From: Chryseobacterium sp. KLBC 52
Lineage (GTDB): Bacteria; Bacteroidota; Bacteroidia; Flavobacteriales; Weeksellaceae
Direction: 5' to 3'
DNA length: 64,000 bases
NCBI RefSeq assembly: GCF_003347605.1
Contig: NZ_QDFZ01000013.1
Coordinates: forward strand, 96,893-160,892
This document shows, piece after piece, positions 9,292 through 18,404 of this stretch. Position numbers and translations under genes: made by a program. Position 1 is the first letter of the stretch. Each line of letters opens with the position of its first letter. The notes beneath the pieces are model-generated. The model was not told the DNA's origin. It saw only the letters and a list, made by a program, of their open reading frames with translations, and searched no databases.

Positions 9292-9325
9292 AGAATCCGC
9301 CTCACATTTGAGACGGATTCTCTTT
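9292..9325. terminator. Bidirectional terminator between convergent genes
   Basis: AGAATCCGCCTCA and TGAGACGGATTCT form a 13-bp stem (one mismatch) with an A-rich left flank and CTTTTTAAT on the right, serving the M13 gene and the convergent minus-strand gene. Confidence 0.85.
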
Positions 9326-10384
9326 TTAATATTCTTTCTTATAATTCCGGAGTACAAACTTTATTCCCGTTTCTATAATATCTCCCATGGTTTTACAATA
9401 TTTGAAATTAACATCATAGGTGAGTTTTTGTAAAGCCGTCCTTAGTTCTATGACATTGGCTTCCGGTGCAAGATTATCTTTTTTCATAATAGAAATAAGT
9501 TCATCAAATCTGTTTTTACTGGTGGTCACTCTTTTTACGATTTGGGAACGTACTTCTTTGCGGTATTGCTCTATGGAACTTGGCTTCAGCTTTTCCAATA
9601 CCATATTCACCATTTGATTATTCTCTTTGAAATACTGTGGAAGATAAACCTTCAGGCTTCCCTCATACGTTTGCTGATCAAAATCGATAGGACGGATTCT
9701 GTAAATGACCTGGTCGAAATCGTGTATAGGAATCACAACATAATTATAAGAACGCATGTCTCCAAGAAGCCCGATAAGACAACGTTCATTAAATTTTACA
9801 AATTCTTTGGAAATCTGTGCTTTTTCAAGTTCTGAGCAGCTGGGTAAATGCTTCTGAATAAAAACATCTCCGGGAATTCCTAAAATATGCTCCTCTATCA
9901 AAGTATTCTTATAGACCAGAAAGTTAATCCGGTTAGGAGAAAGCAGGTCTTCAAGCTCCAGTCCGAATATCCGGGAAGCATCGGCCTGTTTTATATAAAA
10001 ATAGGTATAATTATCATTCAGTACATTTCTCACCCGAATCCGGAAAGGTTTAGAATTTCCGAAAGTACAAAAGTCAATCGTATCCACTTTCAGATAGGGT
10101 AAAGTGGCAATATCTCCATCAGAATGAAGAAGGGTATAAATTTTATTTAAATTGGCCTCTATTTCTTTAAACTCATATTCAGAATACAGCACCCCAAGCC
10201 ACAAAGTATCTTTGCCTTCTTTATCCAGAATTCTTACACTGTCACTAAATCTTAAAAGATCTTCATACAGAAACTTAATCTTGGTAGTTCTGTTATATTT
10301 TTCCAGATATTCTTGTAATGCTTCTGAAACGGGAAATATCGGTTTTCTGAACGCTATTTTTACATCTTTCATGACACGGCTCAC
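9326..10384 (-). CDS. Conserved hypothetical protein, 352 aa
   Basis: I do not recognise a family. The product is soluble, with no signal peptide or TM segment, mixed alpha/beta composition, and a Lys/Arg-rich C-terminal quarter (residues ~265-300 and 335-352). The start ATG at 10384 is followed five codons later by another ATG, so the N-terminus is uncertain by a few residues. It is divergent from tssB, with 342 bp between them, and convergent with the M13 gene. A link to the neighbouring type VI sheath genes is possible but unproven. Confidence 0.7.
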   Translation of the reverse strand: MSRVMKDVKIAFRKPIFPVSEALQEYLEKYNRTTKIKFLYEDLLRFSDSVRILDKEGKDTLWLGVLYSEYEFKEIEANLNKIYTLLHSDGDIATLPYLKVDTIDFCTFGNSKPFRIRVRNVLNDNYTYFYIKQADASRIFGLELEDLLSPNRINFLVYKNTLIEEHILGIPGDVFIQKHLPSCSELEKAQISKEFVKFNERCLIGLLGDMRSYNYVVIPIHDFDQVIYRIRPIDFDQQTYEGSLKVYLPQYFKENNQMVNMVLEKLKPSSIEQYRKEVRSQIVKRVTTSKNRFDELISIMKKDNLAPEANVIELRTALQKLTYDVNFKYCKTMGDIIETGIKFVLRNYKKEY

Positions 10385-10726
10385 TTTGTTTAAATATAAA
10401 AAATATTTTTTTGTAAAATCTGAGGAATTCTTATTTTAACATTTATCAGGCATGTTTATAAAAGAGTACAGCAAACAAAAATTTTATTTTATTTTTCTTG
10501 GAAGACTTTATTTATTTTTTCATAGCTTAGTGATATCGTAATATGGTGATTTTATGTTGAATAAATGTAAATAGATTTAGATGATTCAAGAAAAATCTTA
10601 GTAAAATTTTGTATGTTACAGTTTTTTTTTAAATTTAAACATTGGATTGGTAATTTATTTGATTCATCGGTAAATTATTCAAAGACAGATCCAAACCAAA
10701 ATAGTAAATCTCAAAATAACAATAAT

Positions 10727-11173
10727 ATGGCAATGTTTAATTATGGTGTTGGCGGAAACGAGGTAAAAGTAGACGCTAATGAAGCTATTCAGGAAATACA
10801 GGAAAATAAATCACTGATAGTAAGCCAACTTACAACAGACGAGTCTTATACCCCTGAAATCGTAACAGGATTAAAAACAGTGGAAGACGTTTTCAAACAT
10901 TTTCAGCCTTCAGTATCGGTACAGCACGAAACAGAAGATGGTGGAGTGGTAGAAGAAGAATTCCGTTTTCAAAACCTTGGAGACTTTACCCCTAAAAGCC
11001 TTACTCAGAAGTCAGATTATCTGCAGCAATTGAGCATGGAACAGGAGCAGTACAATAAAATCGTACGTCAGCTGAAAACTAACAAAATTCTACGCAACAT
11101 GCTGGAGAACGATCAGACAAGAGCGGCGTTCATAGAAGTATTGAAAGAAGTGGCACAAGAACTTGAAAAATAA
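10727..11173 (+). CDS. tssB: Type VI secretion sheath small subunit TssB (Bacteroidota type)
   Basis: The 148-residue product begins MAMFNYGVGGNEVKV and ends in a helical LRNMLENDQTRAAF..ELEK region, as in Bacteroidota T6SS(iii) TssB. TssB pairs with TssC to form the contractile sheath in the cytoplasm. The frame stays open upstream to an ATG at 10613, adding 38 Phe-, Asn- and Ser-rich residues that do not look like sheath protein. I take 10727 because it gives the normal family length and has an A-rich leader. tssC follows after 20 bp, so they are one operon. No other tss gene is present in the window. Confidence 0.87.
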   Translation: MAMFNYGVGGNEVKVDANEAIQEIQENKSLIVSQLTTDESYTPEIVTGLKTVEDVFKHFQPSVSVQHETEDGGVVEEEFRFQNLGDFTPKSLTQKSDYLQQLSMEQEQYNKIVRQLKTNKILRNMLENDQTRAAFIEVLKEVAQELEK

Positions 11174-11193
11174 TTAAAGACTTACATTAAATC

Positions 11194-12555
11194 ATGGATA
11201 GCAAATTACAGGCACAAGAGAGCCAGCAGCAGGGGCAGCAGCAACACGCAGGGCAGCCGAAGGGCAACCCGCTTGCAGAGCTCAATAAAATGGGAGGATT
11301 TGGCTTTGTTGAATCCGTTGTAGACGGTATTGCCAATATGAACCCAACAAGAAAGGCAAGAAAAGAAATCTTCCTGAATGACAGCAATAAAGCAGACGAA
11401 AGAAAAGAACTTCTTCAGAAGATTAATCTTTGGGTAAACCTTTTAGAAGGTAATGAATCTGCAGATAAAATGGCTGATACGTGCAAAAGTAAAGCACAAC
11501 AGGCCGATCAGAACTTAAAAACAAACTTAAAAAATACACTGGATGCCGTTCGTATGTTGGAAACCAACTACAGAACAGTAGCGCAATTCTACAAGAATAC
11601 GGAATTGGATAAAGTGGATAACGTAAGTATCGTGAATGCAAGCCTTGATCAGGTTTCCGATCTGGATAATCCTCTGTTCATCGATGCCATTTCAGAAGAA
11701 TTCAAAAACTATTACGACCGTCTTGACCTTAGAGATAACTATTCAATCCTTGCAATACCAGGATATTTAGGATCTAACAAGGTTATAGAGAAATGGGCAA
11801 AAATCTGTAACGAAAACAAAGTAATGATGGTTACAGACTTCGCCAACCTTGATAAGCCGGATGACGTGGTAGATTTATTCCACTCTGCAAACCTTACAGG
11901 AGGTGAACTTCACAGAAGTAACGTTATCATGACGTGTAACTGGCTGGTAGGGCGTGGTAAAGCTGAAGAAGTAGGGGAAGAAGAAAACGTAGAACTTCCA
12001 CCTTCCACTTCATTAGCAGGAAAAATCCATAAAACACTGATGTCTCAGGTAGCAGCAGGTAAAAAGCACGGTAATATCAACGAAGTAGACGCTGTAAAAT
12101 TCGAATTGAAGAAAAGTGAAATTTCTCAATTGGAAAAAATGGGTCTTGTACCAATGGTAAACGAATACGGAAAAATTATGGCTTTCTCAGCGAAGACCTT
12201 ATTTACTGGAGACAATATCGGTCTTCAGACCTATTCCGTAGTTCGTGTATTCGACTATGTAACCAAAGTATTATTAGACTTCCTTAACAGAAGAGCTTTC
12301 GAAAACTGGAATGCTAAAAACGAAGACGATTTGAGAAGACAGATTGTTACTTTCCTTGACAATATCAAAGGACCGGACAAGCTGATCGAGAAATTCAAAA
12401 TTGTTCGTTTCGAGCAGGATAGAGTAAACAAAGACAGAGTATGGCTGGATATCCGTATGACGCCTTATTTCCCTACAAAAAGTTTCGTTATTAAACTGGA
12501 CGGACACAAAGGAGATGATGGTAACGAATGGGATGCAGAATACACTCAGGAGTAA
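11194..12555 (+). CDS. tssC: Type VI secretion sheath large subunit TssC (Bacteroidota type)
   Basis: This 453-residue protein matches the Bacteroidota TssC family (DUF5458-type): a Gln-rich N-terminus (residues 4-25), GGFGFVESVVDGIANMNP, a central region with AIPGYLGSNKVIEKW, and a C-terminal segment with RMTPYFPTKSFVIKLDGHK. It should polymerise with TssB into the sheath that drives the T6SS tube. It is co-directional with tssB and ends in a strong terminator at 12577-12608, so tssB-tssC form a two-gene unit. Baseplate, membrane-complex, tube and ClpV genes must lie elsewhere if the system works. Confidence 0.9.
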   Translation: MDSKLQAQESQQQGQQQHAGQPKGNPLAELNKMGGFGFVESVVDGIANMNPTRKARKEIFLNDSNKADERKELLQKINLWVNLLEGNESADKMADTCKSKAQQADQNLKTNLKNTLDAVRMLETNYRTVAQFYKNTELDKVDNVSIVNASLDQVSDLDNPLFIDAISEEFKNYYDRLDLRDNYSILAIPGYLGSNKVIEKWAKICNENKVMMVTDFANLDKPDDVVDLFHSANLTGGELHRSNVIMTCNWLVGRGKAEEVGEEENVELPPSTSLAGKIHKTLMSQVAAGKKHGNINEVDAVKFELKKSEISQLEKMGLVPMVNEYGKIMAFSAKTLFTGDNIGLQTYSVVRVFDYVTKVLLDFLNRRAFENWNAKNEDDLRRQIVTFLDNIKGPDKLIEKFKIVRFEQDRVNKDRVWLDIRMTPYFPTKSFVIKLDGHKGDDGNEWDAEYTQE

Positions 12556-12576
12556 CATAAACGTACTTTATATAAC

Positions 12577-12608
12577 AAAAACCGATGCAATATTACATCG
12601 GTTTTTTT
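12577..12608 (+). terminator. Terminator of tssB-tssC
   Basis: AAAACCGATG...CATCGGTTTTTTTT forms a stem of about 10 bp followed by a T-run. Confidence 0.88.
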
Positions 12609-12621
12609 TCAACCAACACCT

Positions 12622-13095
12622 ATGAAATTGAATATGAATAAAACACTTGTGATTGGATTACCTTTTTTGTTGGTCATCTTTTTGATAAGCTGTGAAAAAA
12701 AATACCAGAGTCCGGGCACTTACGAAAATGATCTTTTCGCACAGGAACGCCAGGAAGGAAAAGCATACATCATGAACAGAGATGAATGTTTTGATGGCAG
12801 TGAACTCGTACTTGCAAGTTCGGATGTAAAGCTGGCAGACAGTTCGAAAGGCCGCGGAAAATCATTCTATCTTTATAAAGTAAAATCAGGAGAAGTATTG
12901 AAAACAGTGAGAGATTCCACTGTAGATATGCCCATGATGTTTTTATCTCAATATAAATTAAAGATCAAAAATACAGATTCTATGTATGTATATCTGAAAA
13001 AGCTTGAAGGGTATCGTTTTATAGCCAAAGACAGAAACCTTAAGTACCAGTGGTTAAAAGCGGCTCCGGTATATTCTGTTAAAGCTGATAAATAA
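12622..13095 (+). CDS. Small hypothetical lipoprotein, 157 aa
   Basis: The N-terminus has a basic residue pair, a hydrophobic stretch and a lipobox LISC (Cys24), so the product should be a lipoprotein. The rest is hydrophilic, with many Lys, Asp and Tyr; no family was recognised. It starts 14 bp after the tssC terminator and might alternatively start at the ATG at 12634. T6SS(iii) loci often carry a small lipoprotein (TssQ); its position suggests that possibility, but I cannot show it from the sequence. Confidence 0.72.
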   Translation: MKLNMNKTLVIGLPFLLVIFLISCEKKYQSPGTYENDLFAQERQEGKAYIMNRDECFDGSELVLASSDVKLADSSKGRGKSFYLYKVKSGEVLKTVRDSTVDMPMMFLSQYKLKIKNTDSMYVYLKKLEGYRFIAKDRNLKYQWLKAAPVYSVKADK

Positions 13096-13187
13096 GTTTT
13101 ATCTTTGCAGATACAAAATGCTTTGACTCCGCAATGCATAAGACAGTAAATAACATTCGTTTATTGAAAACGGTTGGTATTAGCAAT

Positions 13188-13217
13188 GTCATACTGAGCG
13201 AAGTCGAAGTATCTCAT
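13188..13217. repeat. Dispersed repeat arm ahead of mutY
   Basis: TGTCATACTGAGCGAAGTCG and the following AAGTATCTCA resemble a widespread flavobacterial intergenic repeat. A related motif (GTCAGGCTGAATCTGTCGAA) lies at 55003-55022. It ends about 20 bp before the mutY start. Confidence 0.55.
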
Positions 13218-13236
13218 AAAAGCAAAACAAAAATTT

Positions 13237-14271
13237 TTGGAGAAGGATAACCGAAGTTCAGATTTTCTGCATATAGGCAGCAAAATTCTAGAATGGTATA
13301 AAAATAATGCAAGAGATCTGCCTTTTAGACAGACAAAAGATCCGTACAAAATCTGGATCTGTGAAATTGTATTTCAGCAGACAAGAATTAATCAGGGGCT
13401 GAATCATTATAATAATTTCATTAAACGATTTCCCGATGTAAAAACATTGGCAGAAGCTGAAGAAAACGAAGTTTTACTCTATTGGAAAGGATTGGGATAT
13501 TATTCCAGAGCGATCAATATTCATAAAGCTGCTCAACAGATCATGAATGATTATCATGGTATTTTTCCTGATCAATACGAAGAAATTTTAAAACTGAAAG
13601 GAGTAGGGAAATATACTGCAGCAGCGGTCTCAAGTATATGTTTTGGAGGAAAAATGCCTGCTGTTGACGGGAATTTCTACCGTGTGTTGAGCCGCCTTTT
13701 TGCCGATGATTTTGATATTTCAAATTCAAGAGCATTTACCTATTTTTCTGAACTGGCAGCTTTGGTAATGCCGGAAAATGTGGGAGATTTTAATCAGGCC
13801 ATGATGGATATTGGATCTGAAATCTGTAAACCCAAAAATCCATTGTGTGAAGAATGTCCTGTGAATAAAGACTGTCTGGCATTTTCAATGCAGAAAATTT
13901 CCACTTATCCCGTTAAAACAAAGAAAGTAAAAGCAGAAGATCTTGCGCTGACGTATTATTTTGTACACAGAAACGGACAGTTTCTGATCCGTCAGAGAGC
14001 GGATGACTTCATCTGGAAGAAATTATTTGAGTTTCCAACAGCTATTCCTTCCGATATGGAACCTTTCATTACCGGTTCAAAAACAGTTACCCATAAGTTG
14101 ACCCATAAGAACTTAAGCATTGAAATCTGGAATGTTGAGGTAACTTCTGAAAAGATATGGAAGGATTTTGTCGTTGAAAATCAGTACCTGATTACAGACG
14201 TTGAAGGCTCTCATGAAAAATCGTTTCCGAAGCCTTTGGAAAATTACATTCAAAACGCTCTGAAAGACTGA
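13237..14271 (+). CDS. mutY: A/G-specific adenine DNA glycosylase
   Basis: MutY removes adenine mispaired with 8-oxoguanine. The 344-residue protein shows the HhH-GPD core: EIVFQQTR with catalytic E43, the helix-hairpin-helix LKGVGKYTA, and VDGNFYRVL with D144. A 4Fe-4S motif C-x6-C-x2-C-x5-C follows (CKPKNPLCEECPVNKDC), then a C-terminal NUDIX-like 8-oxoG recognition domain. No ATG precedes the conserved N-terminal W-x7-LPFR region, so TTG at 13237 is the likely start. gldD follows directly, the mutY-gldD neighbourhood known from Flavobacterium. Confidence 0.95.
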   Translation: MEKDNRSSDFLHIGSKILEWYKNNARDLPFRQTKDPYKIWICEIVFQQTRINQGLNHYNNFIKRFPDVKTLAEAEENEVLLYWKGLGYYSRAINIHKAAQQIMNDYHGIFPDQYEEILKLKGVGKYTAAAVSSICFGGKMPAVDGNFYRVLSRLFADDFDISNSRAFTYFSELAALVMPENVGDFNQAMMDIGSEICKPKNPLCEECPVNKDCLAFSMQKISTYPVKTKKVKAEDLALTYYFVHRNGQFLIRQRADDFIWKKLFEFPTAIPSDMEPFITGSKTVTHKLTHKNLSIEIWNVEVTSEKIWKDFVVENQYLITDVEGSHEKSFPKPLENYIQNALKD

Positions 14272-14303
14272 AATTTGTCTTCCGAAATCTGAAATCTAAT
14301 TTG

Positions 14304-14311
14304 TACTTTTG
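14304..14311 (+). promoter_or_regulatory. -7 box immediately before gldD
   Basis: TACTTTTG fits TAnnTTTG and ends only 4 bases before the ATG at 14316. If used, transcription would begin at or next to the start codon, giving a leaderless or near-leaderless mRNA. Confidence 0.55.
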
Positions 14312-14315
14312 CAAA

Positions 14316-14873
14316 ATGATTAAAAAAGTCATTTTTATTTTTGTATCGCTGCTTTTAATTTCATGTGGAAAAGACCCTTCGCCAAAACCTTATGGAGAAT
14401 TGCGTCTTGAATATCCGACACCGAAATACCAAAAGTTTGAAAACGATTGTGCCTATACCTTTGAATATTCGCACTTTGCTTCGATTGCACCAGCCAAAAA
14501 ACCTTGCTGGTTCTATCTGAACTATCCGAAAATGAAAGCTAAGCTTTTCGTTACCTATTATCCGATACAGAACGACTTTGCTGACCATATTAAGGAAGCC
14601 GAGAAAATGGTATATGAGCATACCATCAAAGCCAGTTCCATAGATACAAAATCCTTTGAATACCCTGAAAAGAAGGTGTACGGGAACTTCTATGAATTGA
14701 AAGGGCAGAGCGCTTCCAATCTTCAGTTTTACATTACAGACAGTACGAAACATTTCGTGACTGCTTACTTATACTTTAATACGAGACCGAAACCGGACTC
14801 TCTTGCGCCTGCGGTGAACTATATCAAAAATGATATGAAACATCTGCTGGACACTTTTGAATGGAAAAAATAA
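14316..14873 (+). CDS. gldD: Gliding motility lipoprotein GldD
   Basis: The 185-residue protein starts MIKKVIFIF and has a lipobox LISC (Cys18). It matches GldD in the conserved core: PKPYGELRLEYP, NDCAYTFEYS and a central W/P segment CWFYLNYPKMKAK. GldD is an envelope lipoprotein required for Flavobacterium gliding and T9SS function. I use ATG 14316 because the in-frame TTG at 14301 lies upstream of the -7 box. It follows mutY as in Flavobacterium, although ssb/gldE-type genes are absent here. A kinase gene follows after 27 bp, perhaps in one operon. Confidence 0.92.
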   Translation: MIKKVIFIFVSLLLISCGKDPSPKPYGELRLEYPTPKYQKFENDCAYTFEYSHFASIAPAKKPCWFYLNYPKMKAKLFVTYYPIQNDFADHIKEAEKMVYEHTIKASSIDTKSFEYPEKKVYGNFYELKGQSASNLQFYITDSTKHFVTAYLYFNTRPKPDSLAPAVNYIKNDMKHLLDTFEWKK

Positions 14874-14900
14874 TTACTTTTAATATACATTGAAAAATAT

Positions 14901-15824
14901 ATGAAACTTTTAGTTGTAGGAAGTGTTGCATTTGATGCAATTGAAACACCATTTGGTAAAACGGACAAAATTTTAGGAGGTGCAGCCACTTATATCGGAA
15001 TCACTTCATCAATTTTAGGCGTTAAATCCGGAATTGTTTCTGTAGTAGGAGGAGACTTTCCACAGGAACATCTTGATATGTTCACAGACAGAGAGGTAAA
15101 CATTGAAGGAATTGAAATCGTGAAAGAAGGAAAAACATTCTTCTGGTCCGGGAAATACCACAACGATCTGAATACAAGAGATACTTTGGCTACAGAAGTA
15201 AATGTGTTGGAAAATTTTGATCCGAAAATCCCGGATTCAATGCAGGATGCCGAAATTTTATTACTTGGAAACCTACACCCTGGAGTTCAGTTATCTGTAC
15301 TTGAAAAAATGAACAACCGTCCGAAACTGGTTATCCTTGATACCATGAACTTCTGGATGGATTCTGCATGGGATATCTTAATGGATATGATTGCAAAGAC
15401 AGATGTTATTACCATCAATGATGAAGAAGCAAGACAGCTTTCAGGAGAATACTCTCTGGTAAAAGCAGCTAAAAAGATCCACACAATGGGTCCTGAATAT
15501 GTGATCATTAAAAAAGGAGAGCACGGAGCTTTACTTTTCCATGACAATAAAGTATTTGCTATCCCTGCACTTCCGTTAGAAGATGTTTTCGATCCGACAG
15601 GAGCCGGAGATACTTTTGCAGGAGGTTTCGCAGCATATCTTGCTAAAAAAGGGAAAATTGATTTCGAAACAATGAAGTCTGCCCTTATCGTAGGATCTGC
15701 AATGGCATCATTCACAGTAGAGAAATTCGGAACAGAAAGAATAGAGGAAGTAAATGAAGCGGATATGTTCAGCAGATTGAGACAATTCAAAGAATTAACG
15801 ACATTTGATGTTGAACTGCAGTAA
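14901..15824 (+). CDS. PfkB-family (ribokinase-like) carbohydrate/nucleoside kinase
   Basis: The 307-residue protein carries the N-terminal PfkB signature (LGGAATYIGITSS) and the C-terminal signature DPTGAGDTFAGGF, with catalytic Asp237 and anion-hole glycines. Members phosphorylate sugars, adenosine or related substrates with ATP in the cytosol. The substrate cannot be read from the sequence. It lies 27 bp after gldD and 86 bp before the surA-like gene, which has its own promoter. Confidence 0.9.
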   Translation: MKLLVVGSVAFDAIETPFGKTDKILGGAATYIGITSSILGVKSGIVSVVGGDFPQEHLDMFTDREVNIEGIEIVKEGKTFFWSGKYHNDLNTRDTLATEVNVLENFDPKIPDSMQDAEILLLGNLHPGVQLSVLEKMNNRPKLVILDTMNFWMDSAWDILMDMIAKTDVITINDEEARQLSGEYSLVKAAKKIHTMGPEYVIIKKGEHGALLFHDNKVFAIPALPLEDVFDPTGAGDTFAGGFAAYLAKKGKIDFETMKSALIVGSAMASFTVEKFGTERIEEVNEADMFSRLRQFKELTTFDVELQ

Positions 15825-15858
15825 ATAAGTCTTTTTAAGAAATATTTATAATAAAAAA

Positions 15859-15890
15859 TTGAGTGAAATTCGTTAAGAATTCTAAATTTG
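15859..15890 (+). promoter_or_regulatory. Promoter of the SurA-like gene (-33 TTG / -7 TAAATTTG)
   Basis: TTG at 15859-15861 and TAAATTTG at 15883-15890 are 21 bases apart, a good Bacteroidota promoter, 20 bases before the ATG. Confidence 0.65.
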
Positions 15891-15910
15891 CAACTTGTTA
15901 AAATAGTAAA

Positions 15911-17278
15911 ATGACAAATAAACTAAAAATCACTTTTCTTCTTGGGATTTTCATCATGATATTCTCTTCAAATATGATGAATGCCCAGCTAAAACAAGGA
16001 GATTTGGTGGATGGTATTGCCGCTGTTATCGGGGATGAGATTGTATTGGAATCTGATGTAATCGAGCAGATGAATTATGGTAAACAACAGGGAGCTGCCA
16101 ACACAGACAAATGTGAGTTCCTGGAAAATCTGATCAGCAATAAACTTCTTGTATACGAAGCAAAAAAAGATACGTTAATTGAAAACCGTTCTGCAGCAAT
16201 CAAAGAACAAGCTAATGCAAAATACCGTCAGATGCTTTCTCAGTTTCCGGATGAAAAAACAATGCTTGCAGCTTATAAGTTCAGAAATGCGTATGAACTG
16301 AAAAATGCTATTGAAAAAATAGATACAGACCAGTATTACGGACAGGCAAAGTACCAGAGAGTAACGGATAAAGCAGACGTAACTCCTAATGAGGTAACTG
16401 ATTTTTACAATATGTATAAAACACAGCTTCCACAGGTAAAGGATGAAGTTACTTTAGCTCAGATTATGATCTATCCGTCACTTACAGAAGCTCACAAACA
16501 AGAACTGATCAACAGGTTGAAAAAAATCAAGCAGGATATTATCGGAGGTGAAACTTTTGAAAGCCAGGCAAGAATTTATTCTGAAGATGAAGGATCTGCT
16601 GCCAACGGAGGATTATATAAAAATATCAATAAAGGGCAGATGGTGAAGCCATTCGAAGCTGCTGCATTGAACCTTCAGGAAAATGAAATTTCAGATCCTG
16701 TTGAATCTGAATTCGGATTCCATATTATTCAGTTGATAAAAAGATCTGGTAAAGTATATGATGCAAGACATATCTTGTTGAAAGCTGTTCCTACCGATGA
16801 CGAAATTAAAACCGCAAAAGCTAAATTAGACAGTATCAGAGGTCTTATCATGGATGGTAAAATGACGTTTAAAGATGCTGCTTTTAAATTCTCAGACGAT
16901 AAAAGAACAAAATTCAATGCAGGGATCATTCCTGGAGCTGATGGTTCTGATAAAATTGAAAGAGAAAGTATCCCTGGAACAATCAGCTACGAATTGGCAG
17001 GATTAAACAAAGGTGATATCACTACTGCTTTTGAAGACGAAGAGAACAAGAGAAAACAAATCAAGATCATCAAAGTTGAAGATGTGATTCCTTCTCACCA
17101 GATTACCCTGGAAACAGATTTCAGCAGAATCAAGCAGATGGCACTGAATAAAAAGAAAAGTGAAATGGTTGAAAAGTTTGTCAACTCTAAGTTGCCGACT
17201 ACTTTTATTTCCATTGACGGACGTTACGACAGCTGTAACTTTAAGTCTAACTGGAAGAAACAATCCATGACAAAATAA
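15911..17278 (+). CDS. SurA-like periplasmic peptidyl-prolyl isomerase/chaperone
   Basis: The 455-residue precursor has a signal peptide (to about NMMNAQ, residue 26), a SurA N-terminal domain (VDGIAAVIGDEIVLESDV) and two parvulin-type rotamase domains. The first is ~180-270 (FESQARIYSEDEG..ANGGLY), the second ~275-375 (ARHILLKA..FKDAAFKFSDD). In Gram-negative bacteria SurA guides outer-membrane proteins to the BAM complex. It has its own promoter and a strong terminator and is a single-gene unit. Confidence 0.92.
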   Translation: MTNKLKITFLLGIFIMIFSSNMMNAQLKQGDLVDGIAAVIGDEIVLESDVIEQMNYGKQQGAANTDKCEFLENLISNKLLVYEAKKDTLIENRSAAIKEQANAKYRQMLSQFPDEKTMLAAYKFRNAYELKNAIEKIDTDQYYGQAKYQRVTDKADVTPNEVTDFYNMYKTQLPQVKDEVTLAQIMIYPSLTEAHKQELINRLKKIKQDIIGGETFESQARIYSEDEGSAANGGLYKNINKGQMVKPFEAAALNLQENEISDPVESEFGFHIIQLIKRSGKVYDARHILLKAVPTDDEIKTAKAKLDSIRGLIMDGKMTFKDAAFKFSDDKRTKFNAGIIPGADGSDKIERESIPGTISYELAGLNKGDITTAFEDEENKRKQIKIIKVEDVIPSHQITLETDFSRIKQMALNKKKSEMVEKFVNSKLPTTFISIDGRYDSCNFKSNWKKQSMTK

Positions 17279-17282
17279 AATC

Positions 17283-17312
17283 AAAACCTTCAGAATTTCT
17301 GAAGGTTTTTTT
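17283..17312 (+). terminator. Terminator of the SurA-like gene
   Basis: AAAACCTTCAG-AATTT-CTGAAGGTTTT followed by T's is an 11-bp perfect stem starting 5 bp after the stop codon. Confidence 0.92.
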
Positions 17313-17399
17313 TATATTAAAGCTTAAGGAATGACTGGTTGTTATAGAAAATATTGACATATTTTTCCCGGAAAACCGTTGTTTTTATTATTTTTACAC

Positions 17400-18389
17400 A
17401 TGAGCAATTTTATAGATTTTAACGCTGCAAAAAAACTTCATGACATGGAGGCTACACACAATAGAATTTCACACCTTTTTACTATTAAATATCCAATTAT
17501 CCAGGCAGGAATGATCTGGCATTCAGGATGGAGGCTTGCTTCTGCAGTTTCTAACTGCGGAGGATTAGGAATCATAGGAGCAGGAAGTATGTATCCTGAT
17601 ATCCTGAGAGAAAATATTCAGAAATGTAAACTGGCAACAGATAAACCATTCGGGGTTAATGTGCCGATGTTATATCCTAATATTGATGAAATCATTCAGA
17701 TCATTCTTGAAGAAGGAGTGAAAATTGTATTCACGTCAGCCGGTAACCCGAAAACCTATACGGAGACCCTTCAGAAAGAAGGAATAAAAGTAGCTCACGT
17801 CGTTTCTTCCACCAAATTCGCTGTAAAATGTGAAGATGCCGGAGTAGATGCCATTGTTGCAGAAGGTTTCGAAGCAGGAGGCCATAACGGAAGAGATGAA
17901 ACCACCACATTCTGTCTTATTCCGAATGTAAAGAAACATATTTCTAAGCCGTTAATCGCAGCCGGAGGAATCGCATTAGGCTCACAGATTAAAGCAGCCA
18001 TGATTCTCGGTGCAGACGGTGTACAGATCGGTTCCCGCTTTGCGGCTACAACCGAGGCAAGTGCCCATGAAAACTGGAAAAAGAAAATCACGGAACTGCA
18101 GGAAGGAGATACCCATCTTACTTTGAAGGAGCTGGCTCCTGTAAGAATGGTTAAAAATAAATTCTTTAATGAACTGGAAGATATCTACGTGAATGGAAGA
18201 GATAAAGACGCCTTAATTGCTTCTTTAGGAAGAGCAAGAGCAAAACGTGGAATGTTTGAAGGAGATATGGAAGATGGAGAACTTGAAATAGGCCAGGTTT
18301 CAGCTTTGATTGATGAAATTCTTCCGGTAGAAACTGTTTTCAGCCACCTTTTAAGAGAATTTGAAGAAACAAAATTGCCAACTTTTTAA
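17400..18389 (+). CDS. FMN-dependent nitronate monooxygenase / FabK-like oxidoreductase
   Basis: The 329-residue TIM-barrel protein shows YPIIQAGM, a CGGLGIIGAG loop, EGFEAGGHNGRDE with the family His, and the phosphate-binding segments PLIAAGGIA and ADGVQIGSRF. These fit the NMO/2-nitropropane dioxygenase family, which includes the enoyl-ACP reductase FabK; sequence alone does not separate them. I choose ATG 17400 over the in-frame TTG at 17379; an internal ATG at 17445 is also possible. The alpha/beta hydrolase gene starts 15 bp downstream. Confidence 0.88.
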   Translation: MSNFIDFNAAKKLHDMEATHNRISHLFTIKYPIIQAGMIWHSGWRLASAVSNCGGLGIIGAGSMYPDILRENIQKCKLATDKPFGVNVPMLYPNIDEIIQIILEEGVKIVFTSAGNPKTYTETLQKEGIKVAHVVSSTKFAVKCEDAGVDAIVAEGFEAGGHNGRDETTTFCLIPNVKKHISKPLIAAGGIALGSQIKAAMILGADGVQIGSRFAATTEASAHENWKKKITELQEGDTHLTLKELAPVRMVKNKFFNELEDIYVNGRDKDALIASLGRARAKRGMFEGDMEDGELEIGQVSALIDEILPVETVFSHLLREFEETKLPTF

Positions 18390-18404
18390 ATATAATTTTA
18401 TTCA

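Noticed and set aside
10613..10726. 38-codon N-terminal extension of tssB
   Set aside because: Phe- and Asn-rich, unlike sheath protein; the family start is at 10727 and the leader looks like A+T-rich 5' UTR.
9326..13095. Full T6SS cluster around tssB-tssC
   Set aside because: No Hcp, VgrG, ClpV, TssK, TssE or membrane-complex proteins could be identified among the neighbours.
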